The notes under the pieces: generated by a model
What the model saw: only the letters and a program-made list of their open reading frames with translations
Told to the model about the DNA's origin: nothing
Databases searched by the model: none
Translations under genes and position numbers: made by a program
Origin: Tritonibacter aquimaris
GTDB taxonomy: Bacteria > Pseudomonadota > Alphaproteobacteria > Rhodobacterales > Rhodobacteraceae
Direction of reading: 5' to 3'
NCBI RefSeq assembly: GCF_009617595.1
Contig: NZ_WIXK01000001.1
Coordinates: forward strand, 186,001 to 250,000
DNA length: 64,000 bases
Shown here: piece after piece, positions 24,943-32,969 of the stretch
Layout of the letters: every line of letters starts with the position of its first letter
Position numbering within the stretch: the first letter of the stretch is position 1

Positions 24943-25120
24943 TCCCCGCTATTGCGGTTTTTTTACGGTTGTGCTGGTAAGGACCGTTTTAACCTCACGT
25001 GAGTATGATTGTGTAGTGACAATTGGACCGCGAGGCGATAAACGCTGCGGCATGGGACGCCATATGTTTGAAAACAGCAACAAAGAGACGGACATTATGG
25101 GCCAGACCGAAGGAGCCGAA

Positions 25121-25543
25121 ATGAAGCAAGAAGTGTTTCTGCCGGATGACTATCGCCCGGCTGAAGATGAGCCTTTCATGAATGAAAAGCAGGTCGAGTA
25201 TTTCCGCCGCAAGCTCATCAACTGGAAACAGGAACTGCTGGCAGGGACCCGCGACACCATCGAAGGATTGCAGGATAGCACCCGTAATATCCCCGATGTA
25301 GCGGATCGCGCTAGCGAAGAGACCGATCGTGCACTGGAACTGCGCACCCGGGACCGTCAACGTAAACTGGTTGCCAAAATCGATTCTGCCCTGCGCCGCA
25401 TCGATGAAGGTGAATATGGGTATTGCGACGTAACCGGAGAGCCTATCTCGCTGAAGCGTTTGGATGCACGTCCGATCGCAACAATGAGCCTTGAGGCGCA
25501 AGAGCGCCACGAGCGCCGCGAAAAAGTCCACCGCGACGACTGA
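25121..25543 (+). CDS. dksA: DksA-type RNA polymerase regulator
   Basis: 140-residue DksA/TraR protein that binds the RNA polymerase secondary channel and works with ppGpp. The coiled coil (about residues 20-90) carries DVADRASEETDRALELR with the acidic tip residues. The C-terminal finger has only one Cys (YGYCDVTGEPIS) where four are usual; the second pair is replaced by ATMSLEA. A single-cysteine DksA is, as I recall, known in Rhodobacter. Start chosen at 25121, with AAGGAG 5 nt upstream; the open frame extends further upstream without support. Confidence 0.93.
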   Translation: MKQEVFLPDDYRPAEDEPFMNEKQVEYFRRKLINWKQELLAGTRDTIEGLQDSTRNIPDVADRASEETDRALELRTRDRQRKLVAKIDSALRRIDEGEYGYCDVTGEPISLKRLDARPIATMSLEAQERHERREKVHRDD

Positions 25544-25569
25544 GATCTCGTAAAGATTAAGACATAGAT

Positions 25570-25602
25570 GACGCCGGTGCTCTTTTGCTCCGGCGTCTTT
25601 TT
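25570..25602 (+). terminator. Terminator of dksA
   Basis: 8-bp stem gacgccgg / ccggcgtc, 12-nt loop, then TTTTT. Confidence 0.9.
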
Positions 25603-25637
25603 ATTTATGCATGCCTTGGGGGGCACGGATAGGTGTC

Positions 25638-26807
25638 ATGACGCTCAAAGATCGCAAAATCGTCATTATTGGTGCTGGTATCGGCGGCTTGGCTGCTGCG
25701 CTGGCGTTGAGGCTTCAGGGCGCTCAGGTTGTTGTGCTTGAGCAGGCCGAAGAAATTTCCGAAGTGGGCGCAGGCCTGCAGATCACCCCCAATGGGGTGG
25801 CGGTTCTGCGGGCGCTGGGGCTGGCAGATGATCTGGCCTGGCGCGCGCCGCGTTCACATGGGGTTGTGCTGCGCAAGCACAGCGATGGGCGCGAGGTGGT
25901 GCGGCTCGACTTTGAGCAATATGCCCCGGATCAGCCGTACTACTATGTTCATCGTTCTGATCTGATCGATCTTCTGGCAAATGCGGTGCGCGCCGCAGGC
26001 GTGCAGATCCGACTGTTGCAAAAGGTTCAATCGGTACAGGCTGGCCCTGCGCCCCGGGTTGAGCTTGTGAATGGGGCGAGCTGCCAGGGCGATTTGATCA
26101 TCGGCGCCGATGGGTTGCATTCCAAAACGCGGATTGCGCTGAATGGCGCGGATAAACCGCGTTTCACAGGGCAGACGGCCTGGCGCACCATTGTGCCCAA
26201 TACGGTCGGGCTTGGGCGTGAGACGCAGCTGTTTATGGGGCCGGGGCGGCATCTGGTGGCCTATCCGTTGCGCGATGAAAGCGTGGTCAACCTGGTTGCG
26301 GTGCAGGAACAAAAAAGCTGGGTGGATGAAGGCTGGTGGCTTGAAGATGACCCTGAGAACCTGCGCGCAGCCTTCAACGGTTTTGGCGGCATGGCCGGAG
26401 AGCTATTGGCGCAGGTTGAAAAGGTTGGATATTGGGGTTTGTTCCGCCATCCGGTTGCTGCGCATTGGCATCAAGAAAATGTGGCGATTTTGGGGGATGC
26501 CGCCCACCCCACGCTGCCATTTATGGCGCAGGGTGCAAATCTGGCGCTAGAGGACGCCTGGGTTTTGTCGCAGGCGCTGGCCTCAGAAGATAAGATTTCA
26601 GACGCTTGCGCGCGTTATCAGGCCTTGCGGCAATCGCGGGCGCAAAAGGTCGTGAGCGCCGCCAATAAAAACGCCTGGAAGTTTCATCTGCGCGGACCTG
26701 TTGCCCAGGCTGCGCATATGGCGCTGAAGCTGAGCGGGCAGATGGCCCCGGAAAAACTGGTGCGCCAGTTTGACTGGATCTACCGCCACGACGTTACCGC
26801 GGGATAG
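25638..26807 (+). CDS. FAD-dependent aromatic monooxygenase
   Basis: 389-residue flavoprotein hydroxylase of the PHBH/salicylate hydroxylase type. The FAD-binding GxGxxG (IGAGIGGLAAALAL) is at the N-terminus, GADGLHSKTR (DG motif) in the middle, and GDAAHPTLPFMAQGANLALED (FAD ribityl motif) near residue 285 is complete across its span. Substrate not identifiable: 3-hydroxybenzoate, salicylate or a ubiquinone intermediate are all possible, and no pathway genes sit beside it. Start at the ATG 25638 with AGGTG upstream. Convergent with xthA. Confidence 0.85.
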   Translation: MTLKDRKIVIIGAGIGGLAAALALRLQGAQVVVLEQAEEISEVGAGLQITPNGVAVLRALGLADDLAWRAPRSHGVVLRKHSDGREVVRLDFEQYAPDQPYYYVHRSDLIDLLANAVRAAGVQIRLLQKVQSVQAGPAPRVELVNGASCQGDLIIGADGLHSKTRIALNGADKPRFTGQTAWRTIVPNTVGLGRETQLFMGPGRHLVAYPLRDESVVNLVAVQEQKSWVDEGWWLEDDPENLRAAFNGFGGMAGELLAQVEKVGYWGLFRHPVAAHWHQENVAILGDAAHPTLPFMAQGANLALEDAWVLSQALASEDKISDACARYQALRQSRAQKVVSAANKNAWKFHLRGPVAQAAHMALKLSGQMAPEKLVRQFDWIYRHDVTAG

Positions 26808-26832
26808 GGGAGGCCCGGCTGGCGCGCCTCCC
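26808..26832. repeat. Inverted repeat between convergent genes
   Basis: GGGAGGC / GCCTCCC (26808-26814 with 26826-26832) immediately after the monooxygenase stop. It may act as a terminator although no T-run follows. Confidence 0.35.
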
Positions 26833-26840
26833 GAATTGGT

Positions 26841-27647
26841 TCAATTGTCGAGTTCAACCCAAACCGGCACGTGGTCCGAGGGTTTTTCGCGGCCGCGGAT
26901 TTCTTTGTCGATCTGGCAATCGGTCAGCATATCGGCCACGGCCGGGCTGAGCAGCAGGTGGTCAATGCGAATGCCGTCATCGCGGTTCCAGGCACCGGCC
27001 TGATAATCCCAAAAGGAATACTGTTCAGCCGCTTGATTGCGGGCGCGGAAAGCATCCGTCAGGCCAAGATTCACCAACCGCTGATACGCAGCCCGGCTTT
27101 CAGGGCGATGCAACGCATCTTCGCGCCAGGCGTCCGGCCGTCTGGCATCTTCGGCTTGTGGGATGATGTTGTAATCGCCCGCCAAGAGGAAAGGTGTTTC
27201 CTCAGCAAGCAGCGCCTCAGCGCGGGCCTGTAGCCGCTCCATCCAGCGCAGTTTGTAGTCATATTTACCACCCGCAACAGGGCTGCCATCCGCATCAAGC
27301 TCAACCGGGTTGCCATTTGGCAGGTAGAGACCACAAAGACGGATCGCCTGTTGGCCTACAACTGTGGCTTCGATCCAGCGTGCCTGCACATCGTCATCAT
27401 CGCCAGGCAGGCCACGACGCACATCTTCCAGCGGCAGTTTGGAAAAGATCGCAACCCCGTTGAAGCCTTTCTGGCCGTGGGTTTCCACATTATAGCCACG
27501 CTCTTCAAACAGTTCGCGCGGGAAAGCCTCATCGACCGATTTGATCTCCTGCAGCAGTGCCACGTCGGGCTGCGCCTCATCGAGCCAATCTGCAAGCGCG
27601 TTCACCCGTGCTTTGATCCCGTTGATGTTGAAGGTGGCAATTTTCAT
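26841..27647 (-). CDS. xthA: Exodeoxyribonuclease III
   Basis: AP endonuclease / 3'-exonuclease for base-excision repair, 268 residues. Motifs in order: KIATFNINGIKAR, LLQEIKS (metal-binding Glu), LCGLYLPNG, LLAGDYNI (catalytic Asp/Asn), and the C-terminal RIDHLLLSP and SDHVPVWVEL. The start is the ATG at 27647; an open frame that continues upstream to 27866 runs through AT-rich noncoding DNA. AGGAG lies about 10 nt before the ATG. Confidence 0.95.
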   Translation of the reverse strand: MKIATFNINGIKARVNALADWLDEAQPDVALLQEIKSVDEAFPRELFEERGYNVETHGQKGFNGVAIFSKLPLEDVRRGLPGDDDDVQARWIEATVVGQQAIRLCGLYLPNGNPVELDADGSPVAGGKYDYKLRWMERLQARAEALLAEETPFLLAGDYNIIPQAEDARRPDAWREDALHRPESRAAYQRLVNLGLTDAFRARNQAAEQYSFWDYQAGAWNRDDGIRIDHLLLSPAVADMLTDCQIDKEIRGREKPSDHVPVWVELDN

Positions 27648-27993
27648 AGGTCTCGTTCTCCTGAGCGGGTGCTGCGCTGGTTGTACCGTCCTCGGGGCAA
27701 AAGGGACAAGCACAAGATCGGCGAAACGCGAATCATTTTGGGTGATTTGGCCAAAATGAAGATTTTTTAAAAGTGCGTTTCTGGCGCGGTTATTGAGATT
27801 TGACCCACAGTTTGTGTGGATTAAGTTGTGGATAATTTTAGAACAATTTAAATTATCTTTATTCACTCATGCGTTTGCCTATAGGATCTTTGAAATCAGT
27901 TTTGTTAACTTTCTGTGTAATTAATAAAACAATTGATTAATTTATTTTTTTTGTCAGCCTGATGTTGTGAGTACTGCAATCTAGGAGAGAAAA
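27648..27993. other. AT-rich divergent intergenic region
   Basis: 346 bases between xthA and the repeat-protein gene. The stretch 27901-27960 has 12 G/C in 60 bases by my count, far below the neighbours. It holds an inverted repeat GATAATTT / AAATTATC (27831-27838 and 27850-27857) and long T and A runs. It must hold both promoters, but I cannot place them. Confidence 0.6.
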
Positions 27994-28281
27994 ATGAATG
28001 CTTTGAAAAAAGAAATCGTCACTTCTGAATTTGTTTCCAGCATTGATATGTTTTGTGGGGAGGGGGCATTTTTGTTTTCTTCCGGATCTGCACCTGTTGC
28101 GCAGGCGGATGCCTTTGGGGGCGCGGGTGTCGAAGCTTATTCCTCTGGCTCAATTGCGAGCGCTGTGGCCGATCAAAGTTTGGGGCAAAAAACAGAAATG
28201 TTCTCTTCTGGATCTGCGCCCAAATCTTCTGCGGATACCAGTAAGGGCGAAGCAGTAATGCTATTCTCTTCGGGTAGCTAA
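27994..28281 (+). CDS. 95-residue protein with four 21-residue SSGS repeats
   Basis: Unrecognised small protein with no signal peptide or membrane helix. After an N-terminal segment of about 18 residues (MNALKKEIVTSEFVSS...), the block [FY]SSGS occurs at residues 28-32, 49-53, 70-74 and 91-95, exactly 21 apart. A Gly precedes each by six positions (22, 43, 64, 85) and an AD pair closes the first three units (38-39, 59-60, 80-81). The protein ends on the last SSGS. Ser and Gly codons differ among copies, so the repeat is kept at protein level. One Cys (21). AGGAG precedes the ATG. It is followed by a hairpin and an unknown 352-residue gene. A leader plus repeated core suggests a modified-peptide precursor or repeated binding/assembly protein; neither is proven. 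Confidence 0.85.
   Translation: MNALKKEIVTSEFVSSIDMFCGEGAFLFSSGSAPVAQADAFGGAGVEAYSSGSIASAVADQSLGQKTEMFSSGSAPKSSADTSKGEAVMLFSSGS
28051..28278 (+). repeat. 63-bp degenerate tandem repeat in the SSGS protein gene
   Basis: Three complete 63-bp units (28048-28110, 28111-28173 and 28174-28236, allowing for the chosen phase) and a final partial unit, encoding residues 19-39, 40-60, 61-81 and 82-95. DNA identity is only moderate although the SSGS core is invariant in protein. Confidence 0.8.
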
Positions 28282-28287
28282 GATATT

Positions 28288-28318
28288 GTCGCGTCGGACT
28301 TTTCCGGCGCGACGCTTT
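28288..28318 (+). terminator. Hairpin between the repeat protein and its partner gene
   Basis: 10-bp stem gtcgcgtcgg / ccggcgcgac with one G·T pair and a 6-nt loop (28298-28303), followed by a weak T-stretch (gcttt). It ends 21 bases before the partner ATG. Likely a partial terminator giving more repeat protein than partner. Confidence 0.6.
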
Positions 28319-28333
28319 CGCGGGGAGTTCAAA

Positions 28334-29392
28334 ATGGCCACTGTTATCGATCTACATGCGCATCAAAGCGCACCTGCGCGTTCGCATGTTGAATTGGACA
28401 TTGCAGCCTGTTTTGCGCGGACGCGACGATCTGAAAGTGATGTGTTTTGGCTGAAAGAAAATGCGGAACTGTTAAATATTAACGAATGCGCTGGGACGAG
28501 AAAGTCGAGTGATATTTTTTCTTCCTATGGTGATTTTTACGATATTGTTGAGAGGCGCATTTGTTTCTTTCGCCAATATTATAGATTTCTGCTTTCGATT
28601 TGTATCGATCTCGAAGATCTGGGCTTCTCCGGCAATAAGGGGGAGGTAATTTGCGAATGGGTGCGGCAGGAAAATATAGATCGTTCTGAATTGTCAGATC
28701 TCCAGCGTGCTGAAGTTCAGCGTCTATTGGCGCGGCGAAATATGGAACGCAGTGATCCGGGATTAAATGATAGATTGCGTGATTTTATGTGTCAGCAAAG
28801 CGCATTTTCATTGCCAAATATTAAAATCGCCTATGAGTTGACACATATTGTGTTTTACCTGTCCGAATACGGTCGGAAAGACCCGCAGGTGCCCGCAGCT
28901 GCGTTGCACAGCCTCAAATATGCAGGGCTTGTGGCGTATCTGGATCAGAATATGGATTTGCTGGCGGAAATCTGTATCGCGTTGCGTTTTTCCGGTGAGA
29001 CCCCGCCAAAGGTCTGGGAAGAAAGCCTTGATGCTTCACTGCGAGGCTATCAGTTTCTCCCCAACAGCTTTGATGGCGCCCAGGATGACTACCATGCGTA
29101 TTTTGTTGGGTCCTGGTGGGCAATGGTCAGCGGTACGGGCGGGATGGCTACAACGATGCCCGGACCCGGCACCACAATTTCGGCGAGTGCGCAAAACGGG
29201 GTGCTAAAGCCGCTGTCGGTGCTGCTGTATGAAAACGCGCAGCTTGCCTGTCGCCCGTGGTCGATGGTGCGCCAGCAGGTGCTGGGCCAGTTTTGGCCAC
29301 AGGAGCGGCAACTGATGCAGGAGGCCGAAAGCAGCGTTGAGGATTTTGCCAGTTTTTACCAGCTGTTTGCCCGCGCGGGTGTGGCGGGCTAA
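28334..29392 (+). CDS. Unknown 352-residue protein, partner of the SSGS repeat protein
   Basis: No family recognised. The protein is soluble and mostly helical: an N-terminal region with FWLKENAELLNINECAG (residues 38-54), a charged middle, then YELTHIVFYLSEYG (167-180), an Ala/Leu helical stretch, and DDYHAYFVGSWW (251-262). The two His-centred motifs look like active-site or cofactor residues but no metal motif is certain. GGGGAG lies 6 nt before the ATG at 28334. The first half is AT-rich (28501-28560 is about 35% GC by count) and the last part like the host (29221-29280 about 63%). Probably expressed with the upstream repeat protein. Confidence 0.8.
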   Translation: MATVIDLHAHQSAPARSHVELDIAACFARTRRSESDVFWLKENAELLNINECAGTRKSSDIFSSYGDFYDIVERRICFFRQYYRFLLSICIDLEDLGFSGNKGEVICEWVRQENIDRSELSDLQRAEVQRLLARRNMERSDPGLNDRLRDFMCQQSAFSLPNIKIAYELTHIVFYLSEYGRKDPQVPAAALHSLKYAGLVAYLDQNMDLLAEICIALRFSGETPPKVWEESLDASLRGYQFLPNSFDGAQDDYHAYFVGSWWAMVSGTGGMATTMPGPGTTISASAQNGVLKPLSVLLYENAQLACRPWSMVRQQVLGQFWPQERQLMQEAESSVEDFASFYQLFARAGVAG

Positions 29393-29426
29393 GGTCGCCG
29401 GAGCATTTTCCGGCGCCAATGCAGGA

Positions 29427-29750
29427 TTACATCGAAAATGACGTGCCGCAGCCGCAGCTTGCCGTGGCGTTTGGATTTTCAATCACAAAACGCGCACCGA
29501 TCAGCTCTTCGGTGAAGTCGATCACAGCATCCGTCAAAAAGGGCAGGGAGACGCTGTCGACCACAACTTTTTCGCCTTGGCCTTCAAGCACCAGATCGTC
29601 GGTTTTTGGCTCATCGAGTTCGATCTGGTATTGAAAGCCCGAGCAGCCGCCGCCTTCGACAGCGATGCGCAACGCCTGACCTTGCTCAGCTGCACCGATT
29701 TCGGCCAGCCGTTCGAATGCACGTGATGTGACTTTTGGGGGCATTTGCAT
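29427..29750 (-). CDS. erpA: Iron-sulfur insertion protein, ErpA/IscA family
   Basis: A-type Fe-S carrier, 107 residues. Cluster ligands: Cys in GGGCSGFQY and two Cys in the C-terminal SCGCGTSF. The start at 29750 has GGAGAG 5 nt upstream; MPPKV two codons in is the alternative. Divergent from dgt. Distinct from the SufA-like carrier at 5696; ErpA is the likelier name because of its stand-alone position. Confidence 0.9.
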   Translation of the reverse strand: MQMPPKVTSRAFERLAEIGAAEQGQALRIAVEGGGCSGFQYQIELDEPKTDDLVLEGQGEKVVVDSVSLPFLTDAVIDFTEELIGARFVIENPNATASCGCGTSFSM

Positions 29751-29837
29751 CTGTTCTCTCCAATGCCGTGTTGCAGCGGCATCTATAATATAGAAAGGTG
29801 CGCCTCAGGCGACAAGATTAGTCTGAGGAAAAGATCA

Positions 29838-31016
29838 TTGACCTACGCGCCTTTTGCCACTTTGCCGACCCAGAGCCGCGGTCGCCGGGTGCCCGAAGAA
29901 GAAAGCAGTTTCCGCTCTCCCTATCAGCGGGACCGAGACCGTATTATCCACGCCAGCGCCTTTCGGCGTCTCAAGCACAAGACACAGGTGTTTGTCGAGC
30001 ATGAAGGTGACAACTACCGCACCCGTCTGACCCATTCGATTGAGGTCGGGCAGGTGGCGCGCACTATTGCGGGCGCTTTGGGCATCAATCAGGAACTGAC
30101 CGAGGCGGTCGCGCTGGCGCATGATCTGGGCCACACGCCTTTTGGCCACACCGGCGAAGACGCATTACACGAGCTGATGCAGCCCTTTGGTGGTTTTGAT
30201 CACAATGCACAAGCCATTCGTATTGTGACAAAGCTTGAACGCCACTACGCGGAATTTGATGGGCTGAACCTGACCTGGGAGACGCTGGAGGCGATTGCGA
30301 AACATAACGGTCCGGTGGTCGGTGCGCTGCCCTGGGCGCTTGCGGAATGCAACGCTGAAATTGATCTAGAGCTGCACACCCACGCCAGCACCGAAGCACA
30401 GGTGGCCGCGCTGGCGGATGACATCGCCTATAACAATCACGATCTACATGACGGGCTGCGCTCAGGCCTGTTTTCTGACGAAGACATCTGCAACCTGCCC
30501 ATCATTGATGCAGCATTCGCCGAAGTGGATCGCAAATATCCGGGCATTGACGCGGTGCGCCGCCGTCATGAGGCGCTGCGCCGGGTCTTTGGCATTCTGG
30601 TGGGGGATGTGATTGATACCACGCGTGCAAATCTTGATGGCGCGGGTGTCAGCAGCGTTGCTGAGGTGCGCGCGCTGGGGCGGCCAGTGGTCGCGTTTTC
30701 GGATCCGCTGTGGCAGGATCTCAAACAGATCCGCGCGTTTCTGTTTGCCCGCATGTATCGCGCGCCGTCTGTCATGGTGGTGCGTCATCATGTGGCCAAG
30801 GTGGTTGAAGATCTGTTTGGGCACTACCTTGCACATAGTTTTGATATGCCGGAGCGCTGGCATCCGGAAATCCGGGCGTGTGGCGATGACATCACCCGCG
30901 CGCGTCTGATATCAGACTATATTGCCGGGATGACCGATCGCTTTGCGCTGCAGTTACATGCGCAGATCTTTCCGGAGCGCGCAGTTGATGCGCCGCTGAC
31001 GTCACAGCTGGGCTGA
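29838..31016 (+). CDS. dgt: Deoxyguanosinetriphosphate triphosphohydrolase-like protein
   Basis: dNTP triphosphohydrolase of the HD superfamily, 392 residues, which cleaves dNTPs to nucleoside and triphosphate. Motifs: FRRLKHKTQVF, RLTHSIEV (first His), LAHDLGHTPFGH (HD pair) and a downstream Asp in ADDIAYNNHD. Start TTG at 29838, with AGGA 8 nt upstream; the frame is open further upstream but overlaps the erpA leader. Divergent from erpA and upstream of argS. Confidence 0.93.
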   Translation: MTYAPFATLPTQSRGRRVPEEESSFRSPYQRDRDRIIHASAFRRLKHKTQVFVEHEGDNYRTRLTHSIEVGQVARTIAGALGINQELTEAVALAHDLGHTPFGHTGEDALHELMQPFGGFDHNAQAIRIVTKLERHYAEFDGLNLTWETLEAIAKHNGPVVGALPWALAECNAEIDLELHTHASTEAQVAALADDIAYNNHDLHDGLRSGLFSDEDICNLPIIDAAFAEVDRKYPGIDAVRRRHEALRRVFGILVGDVIDTTRANLDGAGVSSVAEVRALGRPVVAFSDPLWQDLKQIRAFLFARMYRAPSVMVVRHHVAKVVEDLFGHYLAHSFDMPERWHPEIRACGDDITRARLISDYIAGMTDRFALQLHAQIFPERAVDAPLTSQLG

Positions 31017-31060
31017 GAAGCGCAGCAGCAGTCAGGAATACGTAAAACCCGCCTGAGCGC

Positions 31061-31089
31061 TTGACCCTTTGGCGGGGCCTCGCTATCCG
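31061..31089 (+). promoter_or_regulatory. Candidate sigma-70 promoter of argS
   Basis: TTGACC (31061-31066), 17 bp, TATCCG (31084-31089), 26 bases before the argS ATG. The -35 is strong and the -10 weak. Confidence 0.5.
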
Positions 31090-31115
31090 CAGGGTCGAAC
31101 AATGGGACGCCAGAT

Positions 31116-32861
31116 ATGAACCTCTTTAGTGATATTCATTCGCTTGTGATCGAAAGCCTCAACGCCATGGTGGCAGACGGCGCGCTGCCGGACGGGCTCG
31201 ACTTTGCCAATGTTGCGGTAGAGCCGCCACGAGATGCGGCCCATGGGGATATGGCAACCAATGCGGCAATGGTGCTGGCAAAACCGGCCAAGATGAAGCC
31301 ACGCGACATTGCGGATGCCTTGGCGGCCAAGCTTGGTGCAGATGCGCGGATCACCGAAGCCTCCGTTGCGGGTCCCGGCTTTTTGAACCTGCGTCTGGCG
31401 GACACTGTTTGGCAGACCGTGCTGGGTGCGGTTTTGAACGCGGGCGCCGACTATGGCCGCTCTAACATGGGGCAGGGCAAACGGGTGAACGTAGAGTATG
31501 TCTCTGCCAACCCCACCGGCCCGCTGCATGTGGGGCATACCCGTGGCGCAGTTTTTGGCGATGCGCTGTCGAGCCTGCTGGATTTTGCGGGCTATGACGT
31601 AACGCGTGAATATTACATCAACGATGGCGGAGGGCAGGTGGATGTGCTCGCACGTTCGGCTTATCTGCGCTACCTCGAAGCACATGGCCAAAGCGTTGAA
31701 TTCCCGGATGGCACCTATCCGGCAGACTATCTGAAGCCTGTAGGTGAAGCGCTGAAAGCCGAATATGGCGACAGCTTTGTGGATCAGCCCGAAGAGGCAT
31801 GGTTGGAAAAGTTCCGCCTGTTTGCCACTGAGCAGATGATGCAGCTCATCCGCGAGGATCTCGCCCTGCTGGGGATCAAGATGGATGTGTTCTATTCCGA
31901 GAAATCGCTTTACGGCACTGGCCGGATCGAAGCCGCGCTCGAAGAGCTGAAGGAAAAGGGCCTGATCTATCGCGGTGTGCTTGAGCCGCCTAAAGGCAAA
32001 AAGCCCGACGACTGGGAACCACGCGAACAGACCTTGTTCAAATCCACCGACCACGGTGATGACGTGGATCGGGCGGTGATGAAATCGGATGGCGCCTGGA
32101 CCTATTTTGCACCGGACATTGCCTATCACTACGACAAGGTGAGCCGGGGCTTTGACGAGCTGATCGACATCTTCGGTGCCGACCACGGCGGCTATGTCAA
32201 ACGGATGAAAGCTGCGGTTTCTGCGCTGTCTGATGGCAAGGTGCCGCTCGACATCAAATTGTGCCAGTTGGTGAAACTGTTCAAAGACGGCGCTGAATTC
32301 AAAATGTCCAAACGGGCGGGGACATTTGTCACCCTGCGCGACGTTGTGGATGCGGTTGGCCCGGATGTAACCCGGTTCATGCTGCTGACCCGGAAAAACG
32401 ATCAGGGTTTTGATTTTGATCTTGATAAGGCGCTGGAACAGTCCAAGGACAACCCGGTGTTTTACGTGCAATACGCAAATGCGCGGATCTGTTCGACCCT
32501 GCGCAAAGCTGCCGCTGAAGGTATCGAGGTTTCAGATGATACGCTGAAAGCCGCGGAACTGACCCGTATCGCTGATCCTGCGCAGCTGGCTGTGGTGAAG
32601 AAGCTTGCGGAGTGGCCACGTCTGGTGGAAATCTCTGGCCGCACCAACGAGCCGCATCGGGTTGCTTTCTACCTCTATGATCTCGCGTCTGAGTTGCACG
32701 GCCTCTACCATCTTGGTAAGTCCAAACAAAATTTACGTTTTGTTAACGATGGCGACCAATCGGCAACACATGCGAATTTGGCGCTGGCGCGTGCCGTTTC
32801 CGTTGTCATTTCTGCTGGGCTTGGTATTCTTGGCGTGAAACCGGCGGAAGAAATGCGATAA
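31116..32861 (+). CDS. argS: Arginyl-tRNA synthetase
   Basis: Class I aminoacyl-tRNA synthetase, 581 residues, cytoplasmic. N-terminal Add1 domain with [16 protein letters not shown]-type motif [16 protein letters not shown] and KMSKS-like [12 protein letters not shown], and the C-terminal anticodon-binding DALR domain. First gene of the argS–SPOR–nagZ–scpA–scpB cluster; the next gene starts 108 bases later. Confidence 0.98.
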   Translation: MNLFSDIHSLVIESLNAMVADGALPDGLDFANVAVEPPRDAAHGDMATNAAMVLAKPAKMKPRDIADALAAKLGADARITEASVAGPGFLNLRLADTVWQTVLGAVLNAGADYGRSNMGQGKRVNVEYVSANPTGPLHVGHTRGAVFGDALSSLLDFAGYDVTREYYINDGGGQVDVLARSAYLRYLEAHGQSVEFPDGTYPADYLKPVGEALKAEYGDSFVDQPEEAWLEKFRLFATEQMMQLIREDLALLGIKMDVFYSEKSLYGTGRIEAALEELKEKGLIYRGVLEPPKGKKPDDWEPREQTLFKSTDHGDDVDRAVMKSDGAWTYFAPDIAYHYDKVSRGFDELIDIFGADHGGYVKRMKAAVSALSDGKVPLDIKLCQLVKLFKDGAEFKMSKRAGTFVTLRDVVDAVGPDVTRFMLLTRKNDQGFDFDLDKALEQSKDNPVFYVQYANARICSTLRKAAAEGIEVSDDTLKAAELTRIADPAQLAVVKKLAEWPRLVEISGRTNEPHRVAFYLYDLASELHGLYHLGKSKQNLRFVNDGDQSATHANLALARAVSVVISAGLGILGVKPAEEMR

Positions 32862-32969
32862 AGCGAAAAGAATTTCGCAACCAATAAACGCTACCGCTGG
32901 ACTGAGGCAGATTTCAAAGAGACCCGTCGCACCGCCCCCTGGGGCGTGCGCTTGGGCAGAGAGGCGGAT

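Noticed and set aside
31083-32471. 462-codon open frame antisense to argS
   Set aside because: Lies wholly within argS, which has complete synthetase motifs; long antisense frames are expected in GC-rich genes.
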